Origin: Ditylenchus dipsaci
Taxonomy: Eukaryota > Nematoda > Chromadorea > Rhabditida > Anguinidae
Reading direction: 5' to 3'
Length of the DNA: 64,000 nucleotides
NCBI GenBank assembly: GCA_004194705.1
Contig: SADC01001044.1
Span: 15,001-79,000 of the forward strand
Under the pieces are notes generated by a model, which searched no databases, was not told the origin of the DNA, and saw nothing but the letters and a program-made list of their open reading frames with translations. Both the position numbers and the translations under genes were made by a program. Of the stretch, positions 11,101 to 23,200 are shown piece after piece; positions within the stretch are counted from its first letter, which is position 1; every line of letters starts with the position of its first letter.

Positions 11101-12691
11101 ATAGCTTCTATTTGAGTGGTCAAACACCTGCACTGTTAACAGGCTATAGAAACAATGACTGATTTTGCCAATTCGGAAAAGTCAAAGGGCCATACAGTCG
11201 AGTCTCGATTTTACGTACTCTTGGAGACCATCAATATGGGGACGTAAAATCAATGTTAATTTGACGGAGTTTATTATCGAAGTGACCGACCCTGGTTGTA
11301 AGTAAAATCGAGACTCGACCGTAGCTAGGCATACTATAAAGGCATACTATAAAAAATTTATAAACAATTTTTTCAATTTGCTCAATACTAAAAGAATGGC
11401 TGAAAACAATGGTTCCCATTAGTCCGGAAGTGGCACCAAGTGCCATCTACAAAACCGATTAGCAAAATCGAAATCCTTGCTATTTTTCGCACGAGGCTTG
11501 CGAGTCACACTCAGCAAATAGCTCCGAAATTTAAGGTAAAAATAGGTGTTGGACCCTAGACGGGAAGGGGTGACAGAACTTTTTGGACGTGCGTTATTGA
11601 TAGAGTCCGTACAAAGCCATAAATAACCCTCCTTTTGGACAGTTATTTACAGGGTATCTTTTAGGCTTACGCGTTGGTAGGTCAGCGCCCGTTAGGTCGT
11701 ACTAAGGGGGGTTATTTATGACCTTTTTTGGGAAGGCTGGTTATTTATGACCACAGTCATTAAGTCAGCGAAGTATGCCCACGACGGAAAAATGTGTTTC
11801 CACATAAAAATTTTAAGGCAAAAAAAAGGTTCGCCTGCTGCAATCATAGTATAATCATTTTACTGGCTTACCAGTTTACCAGTTTTTTTAAGAGGTCGGT
11901 GGTCCTATTCTAAAATTTCGCTTTTCCTGTTATTTTTTTATGGAACTACTTTTGAAACCACCTTGAGATACAATCGCTTTACAAAACGAAAAAATGTCAA
12001 GAACTCGCAAAGCTATGGCATTCCAATGACTTCCACATCCGATTTCCTACATCCATCGGAGCCATTATATAAGTTTGGTGAAAATACAGCAATTTCCCAC
12101 GTTATTACCACCATCGTGCCGAAAGGCACTTTCGGAATATCAACACTGCGGCGATTATTAGATGTAGTTGACACTGAGGCCTTTAGGGTAATCTCATGCA
12201 GCTCAGTATGCCACAATTTTAGTTCTAAGCTCCTAGGGGACGTGCCCAGTGCCCCGCGCGTTTTCTCGTCGATCACCCGATCACCATCCCCGTGGTTCAC
12301 AACGTCGGTCCTATTAGAGCATGTCGTTCAAGTAGAGCATGTCGTTCTATTAAAAGCTTTACGGTATTTGTAGGTGGGCTTTTTTGTAGGTGGGCACAGA
12401 AACACTCGGTGCTGCAAAATTGAGCGCAATGTGTGTCCTGACGGTGGTCGACCCAAATTGATTATTCGGTGGCACAGACAAAAAGATGAGGTATTTTTTA
12501 TTTGCTTAAACACATCCAATATCATTAATAACTTTTTTTTATTTCAGCCATTTTGCCGAGCATTCCACTACCCATACTGTGGTCCCAAATACGAGAGTTT
12601 TGATGCACCCATAGTGTCGGAGAATGTGTGTACAGAGTTGTGCTTTAGTTCAGAAGAAAAAACTATACTTGCCAATTTGCGAATCATTTAG
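8144..12691 (+). CDS. Secreted TSP1 (thrombospondin type 1) plus Kunitz protein
   Basis: Five coding exons: 8144-8252, 8310-8385, 9293-9644, 12390-12490 and 12548-12691, all with GT..AG borders. Exon 1 is a signal peptide (hydrophobic VWVVLLLLGLLADLG, cleavage likely after VQA). The mature chain opens directly with a TSP1 repeat, CVVSKWRPWTEC, with the six cysteines and WxxW of the mindin/F-spondin type; the last three lie in ECPHLYEVENCSPKEC. A Thr/Ser/basic linker follows. Exons 4-5 make a Kunitz-like domain with the late pattern RWHRQKDEPFCRAFHYPYC, Phe, C and ELC. Junction phases fit throughout (exon 3/4 splits a Cys codon). Exon 3 has a one-base frame break near 9420-9465. Total about 260 residues. 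It is likely extracellular, binding matrix or inhibiting a protease; the spondin domain itself is absent. Exact orthologue is unknown. Confidence 0.82.
8310..9460 (+). CDS. TSP1 repeat exons
   Basis: Exons 8310-8385 and 9293 onward. The first gives C1-W-W-C2-x-x-x-C3 (CVVSKWRPWTECMGNC) and ends in a basic stretch. The second gives C4-C6. The spacing of C4 to C6 (CPHLYEVENCSPKEC) closely resembles the mindin (spondin-2) TSP1 repeat. The intron between them (8386-9292) holds an inverted repeat at about 8935-9155. Confidence 0.8.
9645..12389. repeat. Intron with GC-hairpin foldback and a CAGT-ended MITE
   Basis: About 9690-10440 is a GC-hairpin family foldback with C- and G-runs near its ends. 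About 11196-11330 is a small inverted repeat with ends TACAGTCGAGTCTCGATTTTAC, a CAGT start next to TA as in pogo-like MITEs. Around 11990-12300 both strands are open for about 95-135 codons without a known domain; I do not call a gene there. Confidence 0.6.
12390..12691 (+). CDS. Kunitz-type domain exons
   Basis: Exons 12390-12490 and 12548-12691 are separated by a 57-bp intron. Six cysteines occur in Kunitz order, with the usual aromatic and Phe positions (F-C-R-A-F-H-Y and E-S-F before the last C-x3-C pair). The segment after the second cysteine, where the P1 inhibitory residue would sit, is changed (VCPDGGRPK), so protease inhibition is not assured. The protein ends 15 residues after the last cysteine. 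Confidence 0.72.
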
Positions 12692-12697
12692 TTGTAC

Positions 12698-12703
12698 AAT
12701 AAA
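12698..12703 (+). terminator. AATAAA poly(A) signal of the TSP1-Kunitz gene
   Basis: A canonical AATAAA starts seven bases after the TAG stop at 12689-12691. Confidence 0.7.
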
Positions 12704-13672
12704 TAGATCATTATTATTTATTGGTTGGACAATTATTATAAATAATATTAGTATGCGGTAAATGCTTTATTTAGCCTAGATTTCCTCCATAAAGGGACAT
12801 TCGATTGTGCTCAATGGCGATGGCTCTTTAAAAAAATTTTGTGTTGCATCTTTGCATTTTTTTGAAGCTCAAGTTTATTTTCCTGCTTTTGGAGACATTT
12901 TTGAATTCGCGCCTTTTTTAAATTTTTGTTATTTTTTTGCAATTTGTACGACAGATTTGAGCCTGACCTAACGTGGGCTGTCCTAACTTGCACCTAAGTC
13001 TTTGTCTAAATTCGATAAATAATCATGCTTCAGAAAAATGTTGCACGAAAATACTGCCACAAACAATTTTCAATGTAGGAAACTTACCGCCTAATAAAGC
13101 ATTTAGGCTGTATAAACAATGTTTCATCATTTTTGTACTTTTAGCAACAAAAAATCGTCATTGTGTTTGGATATGGGGGTGGAGGGCAGTGAATGGTAGC
13201 AGGGCACTTGGTTGGATTATATAATAGAGTATATAGCAGAAAGATTATTTATTGACAAAAACAGCAAGATATGATTATTTAGGCATGCACTTGCAAATGC
13301 ACTTATTAACATGCATTCTTATTTTAAATTCAGAGTTAATCTTGGAGCCAGTGTTTGTGTGACTTCTCAAAAGTTTTTGAAAATCATTCCAAAATTCAAG
13401 TCACTAAATTAACAGTGATTCAATTTAGTTGCCTACTGAGTCACTGACAAGTCAGATTAAGTCATGTTCCCACAAAAAATGTCACGCAAACACTGGTTCA
13501 GGCTGGTTGGTTAAGTTCTATGATTGCTTTCTTAAACAACTAAACAATCTATCGAGAAAAGAGGGAATAGCAAAAATATCTGTGTTAGGGGTTGGTCTTC
13601 AGTGGCATAGAAATATAAAGATTTATAAGGGGTGGGATTAGCCCCTAGTTCACAACCATAGCAATGTGTGTT
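12704..13672. other. Intergenic space between convergent genes
   Basis: This separates the 3' end of the TSP1-Kunitz gene (plus) from the 3' end of the DLG gene (minus). It should contain the DLG 3' untranslated region; a minus-strand AATAAA lies at 13248-13253. I see no other gene. Confidence 0.6.
13248..13253 (-). terminator. Candidate poly(A) signal of the full-length DLG gene
   Basis: TTTATT on the plus strand gives AATAAA on the minus strand, about 420 bases past the DLG stop. It is the first clear hexamer I found. Confidence 0.35.
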
Positions 13673-16600
13673 TCACGATTGTGGCTTAGAGAGGGGTTGT
13701 CTTGTAGGCACCCACACCCTCTGCCTAGATTCTTCGTTAATGGTCTGGATGACTCGTTGCATCACATCTTCTGGGGTTTGGCCAGTAATTATGCCTAAAA
13801 CACACTCACATTCTTTTAGCTTTCATATTGTACTTTAACTGTGGTCAAACGGTGTGAATTACTACAGTTCACCGTAGTTGCCACCATTCCCAAGTAACGG
13901 CTTGTTCAATAAGTTATTTTAAAGCTTTCTGGCGGTGGTTTTAAGTTTTTTTATCTACGCCTGGCATTTTTTTATCGGGTTTCTAACAAAAAAACAAAAA
14001 GTTCAATGTTTGCGGGCAAAACTTTTTTTTGTCACATATTCACTTTTTTCTGTCACAGATTTTAGTTTTGGGTGTAACGGAATTTTGCAGCAAATTCATG
14101 TTTTTCCTTTTTTCTATCAAATTTTTTAAACTTTTTTTAAAGGTAATAACACCATCGTGTAGCCCTACTATTCTAATTTCTAGTGACGTGTCATTTATTG
14201 CACCATCTTTACAAAAAATAGAACAAAAAAGTAAAAGTATGAAGCAAATAAAAAAATAATTTGGTTCATACTTTCATTTTTTGCTCTACTTTTTTCAGAG
14301 ATGGTGCAATAAATGACACGTCACTAGAAACTAGAATCGTAGGGCTACACGATGGTGTTATTACCTTTAAAAAAAGTTAAGAAATTTTAAGAAAAGAAAA
14401 TTAAAACAAAAATTTGCTGCGAAATTCCGAGAATTTGCTGCAAAATTCCGTTACACCCTTTAGTTTTGCGTGTTTCTTTTGGTTTTTTTGATCTTTTTTG
14501 AAAGTTCTGTGACATAAAAAGGGAATGTGTGACCAAAAAGTTTTGCTCTTTTTTGCCCTCGAAAATTCAAAATTTTCAAATTCCTGGAGGAGTGGTATTT
14601 TTGTTTTTCATTATAAAAATGAGTCTGTAAAGTGAAGAATTTAGTTTTAGCAATAATATGAAATTTTTGATTTTTTAGACCACATAAAGAAAATACCGGG
14701 GTGTGGTCTATAATTACGTCAAAATAGTTGAAAATAACCGAAACGAATGAGCAACCCGATAATTCCAAAACTTACGGGTAAATAGGTCACCAAAGCTTTG
14801 CTCCTGACGTTGGCAACGCTCAAATTGTTTAATGGCATCATCTTCACTTAATTCCGGGTCCCATTCCCTGAGTTGGTGGTGATTGAACGGCTTGACCTGT
14901 AATTAGTTAAATTACAACGGAAGCCTGAACTGAGTCTTACAAATATGGCAATGGGAAACACATTAGCTGTGTTCTGGAGTCGGCGAATGGCATTTCCACT
15001 CACATCTAAAATGCAATGTCTGCCTGAGGTGGCGACTTCTCTCACTGCTTGGATGCTGGTGCCGTACAGGTTCTGCAATTCAAAACTGTCAAAAACAAAA
15101 ATCCTAAACTGGGGAGCAAATGAGGGTTATAGGGCTCATTGAAATCCTCTCGAACTTTTTCGAAAGAAATCGCTTTTTATTTACTGAACTTTTGTTTGCT
15201 AAAGTAAAAACCTACATTTTGGAATTGACCAGCTTCAATGAACAAGTTGTTTTTGACGTCTCGCTCCATTTCGGCCTTGGACACAAAATAGTAGTCTCGG
15301 CCATTTACTTCTTTATCTCGTGGAGGTCTTGAAGTGTCTAAAACAGATGGGACTAAATAATTTTTGTGGCTACATTTTCAATGACAGCGTCATTTTTTAG
15401 TCAAGAATGACCACCGCTTTTTTTGCAAACTTCGCAGAAGTGTCAAATTGAAGATAAAGAACAGGGCTTCAAAAATAGCAGGGCTTCAAAACTGCAATAA
15501 TTTTATTTTTTTTCTAATCATTCATAACAACATAATATACCAAAATGATGCTGAGATTCTGAATTTCAACGCTATTTTAACAGATTTCGAAATGCCTTTT
15601 TATCTGCTATACAGGCCCTTAAACGCTTCGGAAAGGCATCGAAGATTGCCGCAAGCTGTTCCACCGAGATTTCATTCCAGGCTTTGACCAGAGCACGCTT
15701 TAGAGATTCCACAGACTTGAGTGAGATAGCGCAATTTTGATCTCCAAGATGAACCATACGGAATAGTCCAGCGGGTTTAGATCGGGCGAATGCGGCGGCC
15801 AAACATCCTTGTCCCAAATGTCCGGAAAGAGCTCTAGGCATTATCGACTAAATTATCGACTTTGATCCGTGCGCTGTTGCCCAGTCTTGCTGAAGGGTCC
15901 ACGGCTGATTTTTGAAGTGCCGACGTGATCACAGATCCAAAACGTCCCTCAAAATGTTTTGCTGGTACACGGCCGAGTTTATTTTGACATCTTTTTTGAC
16001 GAAAAGGAGAGGAGATTTTCCATCTGACATGATTCCGGCCGACACCATAACAGACGCTGGAAAGTGGCTAGGAGTAGCAATTTTTCGCTCTAAAATAAAC
16101 AGAATCGGAATCAGCGTAAAATTTTGTTACTAACCTGCTTCTTTTAAGCAACAACTGTATATCATTTTGGTGGTTGTGATAACGCTTGACTGTGAAGACC
16201 TTCTCGTCCGTAAAGCTTGCGGCAACCGTGGATGCCTTCCGAAGCGTTTAAGTGTATAGCAGAAAAAGGAGGGCATTTCGAAAATCTGTAAAAATAGAGT
16301 TCAAAATTCAGAATCTCAACATCATTTTGGTATATTATGTTGTTAGAATGATTAAAAAATAAAATCATTGCAGTTTTAAAATTCCGGGAACTTTTTACGC
16401 ACCCTGTACTGCTGCACACAGCCGTAACGATGACCCGAGTGTAGCCTTGTTGTTCAGCTACAAGAATTTTGCAAAAAGATGACTCTAACTGCACTGCTTT
16501 TTTTATAATAGATGAAAAATTCCTGAGCTAAATGATGGGGACAAAACATGAAGTTCCTATTTGCACTTTTTATACTCCGGCAAACCGTTTGCTTTAAACA

Positions 16601-17264
16601 TTTTTTGTTTTTTGCCAATTATATTTCTGAAAGTCGTCCTATTTTAATTCTGTCAACGGATTTATAAGTAAATGCTCTACAACTTTCTCTGTAGTGTCAA
16701 CATCAATTTTCGTCACTAAAATCGAAATACGGCATAGTTTAGAGGTAGTTTGAAGGGTTTGCCGGCAACCCTTCAAACTACCTTCAAACCGTATTTCGAT
16801 TTTTGTGACGAAAATTGATGTTAGTAAGCGTACGCCAGTGGCCGCGTACGGCTTTTGTACAGGCCTGGGAAAAAAATGCGATCCCACGATATCCTCCTTG
16901 CAAGTCGGCGCTCTAACCAATTGAGCTATCGGGTCGCCCCAGGCCTGTTTCTTATTTCTCTGCTATCTGCCTCTCTTACATGTTGACACCACAGAGAAAG
17001 TTGTAGAACATGGTCTATTTACTTATGAATCCGTTGACAGAATTAAAATTGGACGACTTTCAGAAATACAACTGGCAAAAAACAAAAACGTTTGAAGCAA
17101 ACGGTTTGCCGGAGTATAAAAAGTGCTATTGAGACGTAAGTTCATCTAATAAAGTGCATTACGTGGAACACAGCTGCTGAAGCGATCTGGCTGTCGACTA
17201 ATCAACTCATCGTTGATTCTGTCTTTCAGAGCTCCTAACACAATCACTGGCCGAACATAGTTGA
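13673..17264 (-). CDS. dlg1: DLG (full length): guanylate kinase-like domain and C-terminus
   Basis: Exon 17163-17264 gives [18 protein letters not shown]. Exon 15216-15337 gives [16 protein letters not shown] and FIEAGQF. Exon 14941-15072 gives [14 protein letters not shown] and [14 protein letters not shown]. Exon 14776-14896 gives the helical [20 protein letters not shown]. Exon 13673-13794 ends in [15 protein letters not shown] and the TGA stop. In this family GUK is catalytically dead because the ATP-binding P-loop is lost, and it binds phosphopeptide partners; LGALKDRIN replaces a Walker A here too. A mariner remnant and a foldback lie in the introns. Confidence 0.93.
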
Positions 17265-20200
17265 CTGCAATTATTGCTTGTTAGGCTATTTAGGACTGCA
17301 AACAGAAAAACTTACTGTTCTGTGGCTCCACTGTTTCATACGAGAATATTGGCTCTTCCACAGAACCTCCAACTAAAATTTAGTTTTTTTTTAAATTAAG
17401 GCCAGAAAAAACCATCACACTCAAACTAGCAAAATTCGACAGATTTCGCTAAAACAACAAAAAAAAGTTTTTCGAGGAAACTTAGTCAAAGGGAGCAAAA
17501 TGCTAAATTTTGTATGGTTTTTGCAGATCTAGCGAAGTCTACCAAATTTAACTTATTTTGAGATATCGGGTTTGAACTGATATGAAATTAGTAAAAACTA
17601 CCAAAAACAAAAAGCGTTATCTGTTATTTAGCATATTGGACACTCTCACACACTCATTGGCACTCTTATTGAGCACTTACAGAATTCACTATCACTGGTG
17701 TGTGAGGTGTAGTTTGTGTTTGTAGTGGTCAAATAGCCGGCGCCTCCAGTGCTATTACCACCACCACCTATACGTACATCAACATTTAATACACACTTGT
17801 GAACACAGTGATCAGATTTTCTTTGAATGCCCCTTTCACCTGTCCAAAACAAAATTCTTCGAGTTCTTACAGTCGAGCTTCGAAAAGAGATGTCACTCTG
17901 TTGAGTTCTGCCCCTAGCTAGATCTGACGTAATCTGGGACTGTGACTAATTTTTGGGTGCTTTTTCACGAGCTTTTATAAAAAAAAAGAAATTTAGGCCA
18001 AAATGGGGAAAAGGTACCTAACGTCAACGACCCTTATTGGGTTGGAGGGGGCGGCATTTTCACCCATTTAAAAACGCTGCTTAGACGTCTTCGAAGTAAC
18101 TTTTATATGCTAAAAACGATAGAAAAGTTATTTTCTGACACTTTTCTATTTCGGAAAGAATTTTTTTGATTTTTTTCGAAAAGAATCTTCTGACCAGAAT
18201 GTGACTCTTTGCCTTTGGGATACCAAGGCCAATGACCTTATATTGAGATATTGTACTCCGTTTTGGTCACTGGAGCTGGGCAAAAAAAAGCCTCTAAATG
18301 CATTTTTGATCAAGAGTCTTGCTCGGAATCACACAAATTTGGTTGGTCTTGGACAGAAAATTAGGTTTGGTACAGAAAAAAGTAAATTTGGCACAAAAAA
18401 AGTATTGCCCGAAAGAAAGTATTTTTGACCCTACCGGAGTATACCGCACTCACATACCTTATACGCAAATCACTCGAAAGTGACTCTGGATGCATAAAAA
18501 TGTATGCATACCAGAGTTTTTTATGCGGTACGCCCCAGTCAGCAAAACTATGTTGAACATCTTTCTTTTTACACTAAATTGGCCCATTTTTGGTCTCTTC
18601 CCACCACAATACAGGCCTAAATCCCTTTAAAAGTAGTCAAAAATGGTACTTTTAAGTGGCTCAAAAACTCAACTTTTTATTGACCAGAACTCAAAAATAA
18701 TGCCTTTTGAACTCCTGAGGTGATTTTAGGTTGATATAGGGTGTTAGGAAACACTTTAAAAAATTTCATTTGGGGGGGGGGCGGTAGGCGGTGTTTATAC
18801 TCCAGTAGCGCCGTATTTTTCTTATTAAAAAAACATTCAAGAAGACTCAAGTGCAATCAATCCCGTGAATTTGATATATTTCGAAAAAAGGTTGACTTAC
18901 GTTCATTGTCAGTAAACTCGTTCAACTTCTCGGTGGACTTCACAAAGGGAAACTTCCTAGAAAAGGACAGTTGTGAGCGAGAGCCTCTACGCCCTTCCAT
19001 GCCTCCTGGTCCTCCTTGTTGTCCACCTGCACCAATGCCTGTCAATGAAGCATTTCTGCCCAGACTCTGGCTGCCTGCATTGAAGTTGACCTAAAATACA
19101 TACTCTTAGTCAGATTAAAGATGTGATGGCAAAAGCACCTGTTTGCGACGTTGTCGCTCCCTCTTCTCCACCCTTTTCTTGGAAGGAATAACTCCATCTG
19201 GACCTTCGTCGCCGTTCTCAGCCACTTTTCTGGCCATCCACCATTCGTCATCAGCATTATTAATTATGTGGAGTATATCTCCATATTGGAAGCTGAGCGA
19301 CCGATGGGGCACCCCTATATATGACATTTTAAAGTGGCCAAGGAGTAGGTTATAAACGGGAATGTACACACAAAGAAAAAAAGAGGACTTGTCCAAAATA
19401 AGGTCGCATTAGTTAAATTTAACCGAGAAATTTAAAAAAAAAGTGAAAAAAACAGTTTTATCAAAACCCAAAATCAAAAATTGTCAAAAATAATTTTTTA
19501 GGGTTCCGCAACAAGGAATTTTCCCCAAGTACACGCTTGATGACCATTTATAACCCACCTTCTCTGCTAGGATCATTGTCGAACAAGGCACGGACATACA
19601 GCTCACGTCGAGGGGCTACTGGAGCCATGTTGGCTGGGGCAATCACTACTCCAGAAGTTGGTGTGCCCTGTCCCTTTTGGATGAGGTCATTGCGCAAGCG
19701 CTCTACTTTCTCCTCAAACAGTTGGTATTCTAAAAGGTTTTATTACTTGTTTCATCTTATATTTTCTCTGTTTTTTAAGTGCCCTTGGAGCACAAAAATA
19801 GTTGCAAAAGTTGTAATATATTAGACTCTCTACAGTGGAACCTCGTTATAACATACTCCCGATATAACATACCACTCGATATAACATACCCCTAGAGTCG
19901 GTCCCTTCAATAATAAACTACGTTAAATTGACCCGATATAATATACCCCTCGATATAACATACCCTTAGGGTCGGTCCCAAGGGGTATGTTATAACGAGG
20001 TTTGACTGTATATTAACTTTTTGTTTAATTTAAAAAATATGTTGTGAAAAGCCCTAAAGGCCTTCTTGTGAATTTTAAAGCGATTTTTTTATACTTTTAG
20101 ACCAGGTACAAGGGAGTTTTGTTACCTCGATTTCTGACCCCTATTTTATTTATTCCTATCTTGTAGAGGAGATTGTTTTAGGCGGGGTTTTACGGATTAA

Positions 20201-23200
20201 ATGTCGGAAAAAGTCCATCTTTCATGGATTACTGCTCGCTGGTAAGGACAGACTGGCAAAAACCACTTTGTTGTGTTTTCGTTTACTTTGCAGCAGTTCT
20301 CAATAGTGAGCACACAACGTAACATGTTTTTCGACGCGAGAAGAGGAGCGCTTTTATCATGTAAAAATATTCTCTAAAAGAATAGCAAAATTTCGAGAAA
20401 AACGCTTTTTCCGTAAAAAAGTCATATTTCGGGGGGTTAAATTTGGAATATATTATAGTGCTTTTACCAATAGCTCTCCTTCGCAAACATTTTAATTGCT
20501 GTATCTGATAGAGCTGTGACTTTTACGTCAGATAAACTTTGTGACCCGAAAAAAGAGGATGCAACAGAACGTTACGGCCAAAAGAAGATCTCCTCTTACC
20601 GTTTTCTCAAATTAAATTTTGACGTGAAACTTTTTTTAATGAGCAAACCTGAAATTCTGACACCGGATTCGCGTTCAGCATGGGTGATTTGCCTGTGAAA
20701 CTGCTGTTTAGGTAAAAGATAGCTGTCAAATTGAAAAATCCGGTCGAGACAAACGACATTTAAATTCGATGTGTTTGACATTCAAATGTTTATTTCTCTA
20801 GATTGAATTTGCAATTTGACAGGTATTTTTGAACTTCAACAGCAGCTTCACATGCAAATCGACCATGCCGGTGTTAGAATCTTAGATTTGCCCAACGAAA
20901 AAAAGTTTTACGTCAAAATGTTATTTGAGAAAATGGTGAGGGTGATCTTCTTTTGGCCGCAACTTTCTCTTGCATCCTATTATTTAGAGTCATTAAAGTC
21001 AATTTGACGTACGAATAGGAGGGCTTTCTGAAATATTAGCTCAAACTTTTGGGAAGGGTGAGCGATTGGTCAAAAAGTGTGAACAAAGTGATCCATGAAA
21101 GATGGACTTTTTCCGACACTTCATCCGTAAAACCCCACCTAAAATAACCTCGGCCGGAGTGTGGTATAAGAACTCCTCCCAAAAATCGGTTTTAACCACT
21201 TTGTCGTGTGTTTTAGCATCTTTAACGTACAGAAAACATGTTTTTAGGTGGCGGAAGACCATTTCTGGAATTTTTTTTTGAAAATTTTGACTTTTTGCTT
21301 TGCGGGGCCACGGTAAACCATGGTTTTCAGGGTATTCTACCCTGTTTTTGTCACTGGAGCTGGGCAAAAAAGAGTCTCTAGATGCATTTATTATCAAGAG
21401 TATTTCTCGGAGTCATGTCTAAGGTAAGTGAGTGCGCGCATCTTTGACTCTCAAGCCCCCTGTGCCCCTTCGAGGGCGCAGGGGGCTTGGGGGCTTGGAG
21501 TTGAGATGCGCACACTCTTATACCTTAGAGACCAATCACTCGAAAATAGACTCTGGATGCATAAAAAATGTATACATACCAGAGTTCCTTTATGCAGTAG
21601 GCCCCAGTTAACAAAACTATGTTCGAACACTTTTTTAAGGTATCTGGATACTCTTTTAGGATGGTTTACCTTTAGAGATAGAAACGCCGTTTTGCGATGT
21701 TTTTGAGTTCCGCCTATTTTTTAGCCAACTTTTGTGAGCCAGAGCTTAATTTTTATAACACACCTTTCTAACAACTTTTAATGCTTAACAATATGGTGTA
21801 ATTGGATTTCCGTAGTTAACTTTCGAATTACCAGAAAACAGACTCTCAAAAAACATCGCAAAGAGGAATTTCATTTTTTGGCTTGCGATGTTTTTGCAAT
21901 GTTTTTGAGAGCTTTTTTTTCATAAACATTTTGTTATAACTTTTACGAGATGTTATATACTAAAATGTAGCTCAATCAAAGTTAGCTGAGGAATATGAAG
22001 TTTGTTTAACCATACGTTTTCATCACCACCGTCAAAATTGAGCCGAAACATCGCAAGCCGAAAAATAAAATTCCTCTTTTTGTTGTTTTTTTTAGAGGCT
22101 TTTTTCTGGAAATTTAAAAGTTAACTACGGAAATCCAATTACACCATGTTGTTAAGCATTAAAAGTTGATAGGAAGGTGTGTTATAAAAATAGGCGGAAC
22201 TCAAAAACATCGCAAAACGGCGTTTCTATCTCTACTTACCTTGGTCCCCGTAAAGTCCCCCAAAAAGTCAAAATTTTCAAAAAATATTTTTTTTCCGGAA
22301 ATGGTTTTCCGCCACCTAAAAACATGTTTTCTGTACGTTAAAGATGCTAAAACACACGAAAAAGTGGTTAAAACCGGTTTTTGGGAAGAGTTCTATACCG
22401 TACTTTAGCCACAACCTCCTCTACACGATAAGAATAAATAAAATAAGGGTCAGAAATCGAGGTAACAAGTTGTGGTCCAAAATTACAACAAGTCAATTGT
22501 AAATATAAAAAAAATGTACCTAAGGGACGGTATTGGAGCAGTAATTGGACGTAAGAGTTGGGCTGACAGGCCTTTAGAGCAAGTGCTCCCTCATTGTGGG
22601 TGGCGTTGGATAGGTTGGTGTCGTTGACTCGCAGCAACACATCTCCCTGAAACACACAATTATTAATGGACGTAAGCCAGTGGTAACGAACACTAGCAAT
22701 GGTCATTAGAGTGGACAGTAAGCAAGACTGTCAAAAAAAATTCAAAAAGAATTTTGACGTGAAACTTATATTTTGCTGAGGATACCCCAATTTTGGACAC
22801 CGGACTGTCTCGAGCGGAGTTTGAAATTCGACAGCAACTTGTAAGGTTTAAAAGCAGTTTTATAAGCAAATCGACCATGCTGAACCCGGATCCGTTGCTC
22901 GAAATTGGGGTTTCTTCAGCAAAATATAAGATTCACAACAAAATTGTTTTTGAACTTTTTTTCGACGGTCTTGCTGAACACTACTGAAGCCTGTTTTACT
23001 TTACTTCAAAGCCTTTCCTGGTGCAGTTTTTGTGCTCTGTCGAATGGTATACATCGATAACTAAAAAATGACCTTATCAAACGTTTTTCGGCATATTTCA
23101 GTACCAACAACGTTTTTGGAAAATGACACGATCATTTCTATGATGTAAAATTTAACATATAATTGTCATAAATACCTCAATGATAACTTATTTGAAAGCC

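Noticed and set aside
12013..12300. Minus-strand frame of 95 codons and a plus-strand frame of 136 codons over the same bases
   Set aside because: Both are open but neither shows a known motif or matching splice phases with the TSP1-Kunitz gene around it.
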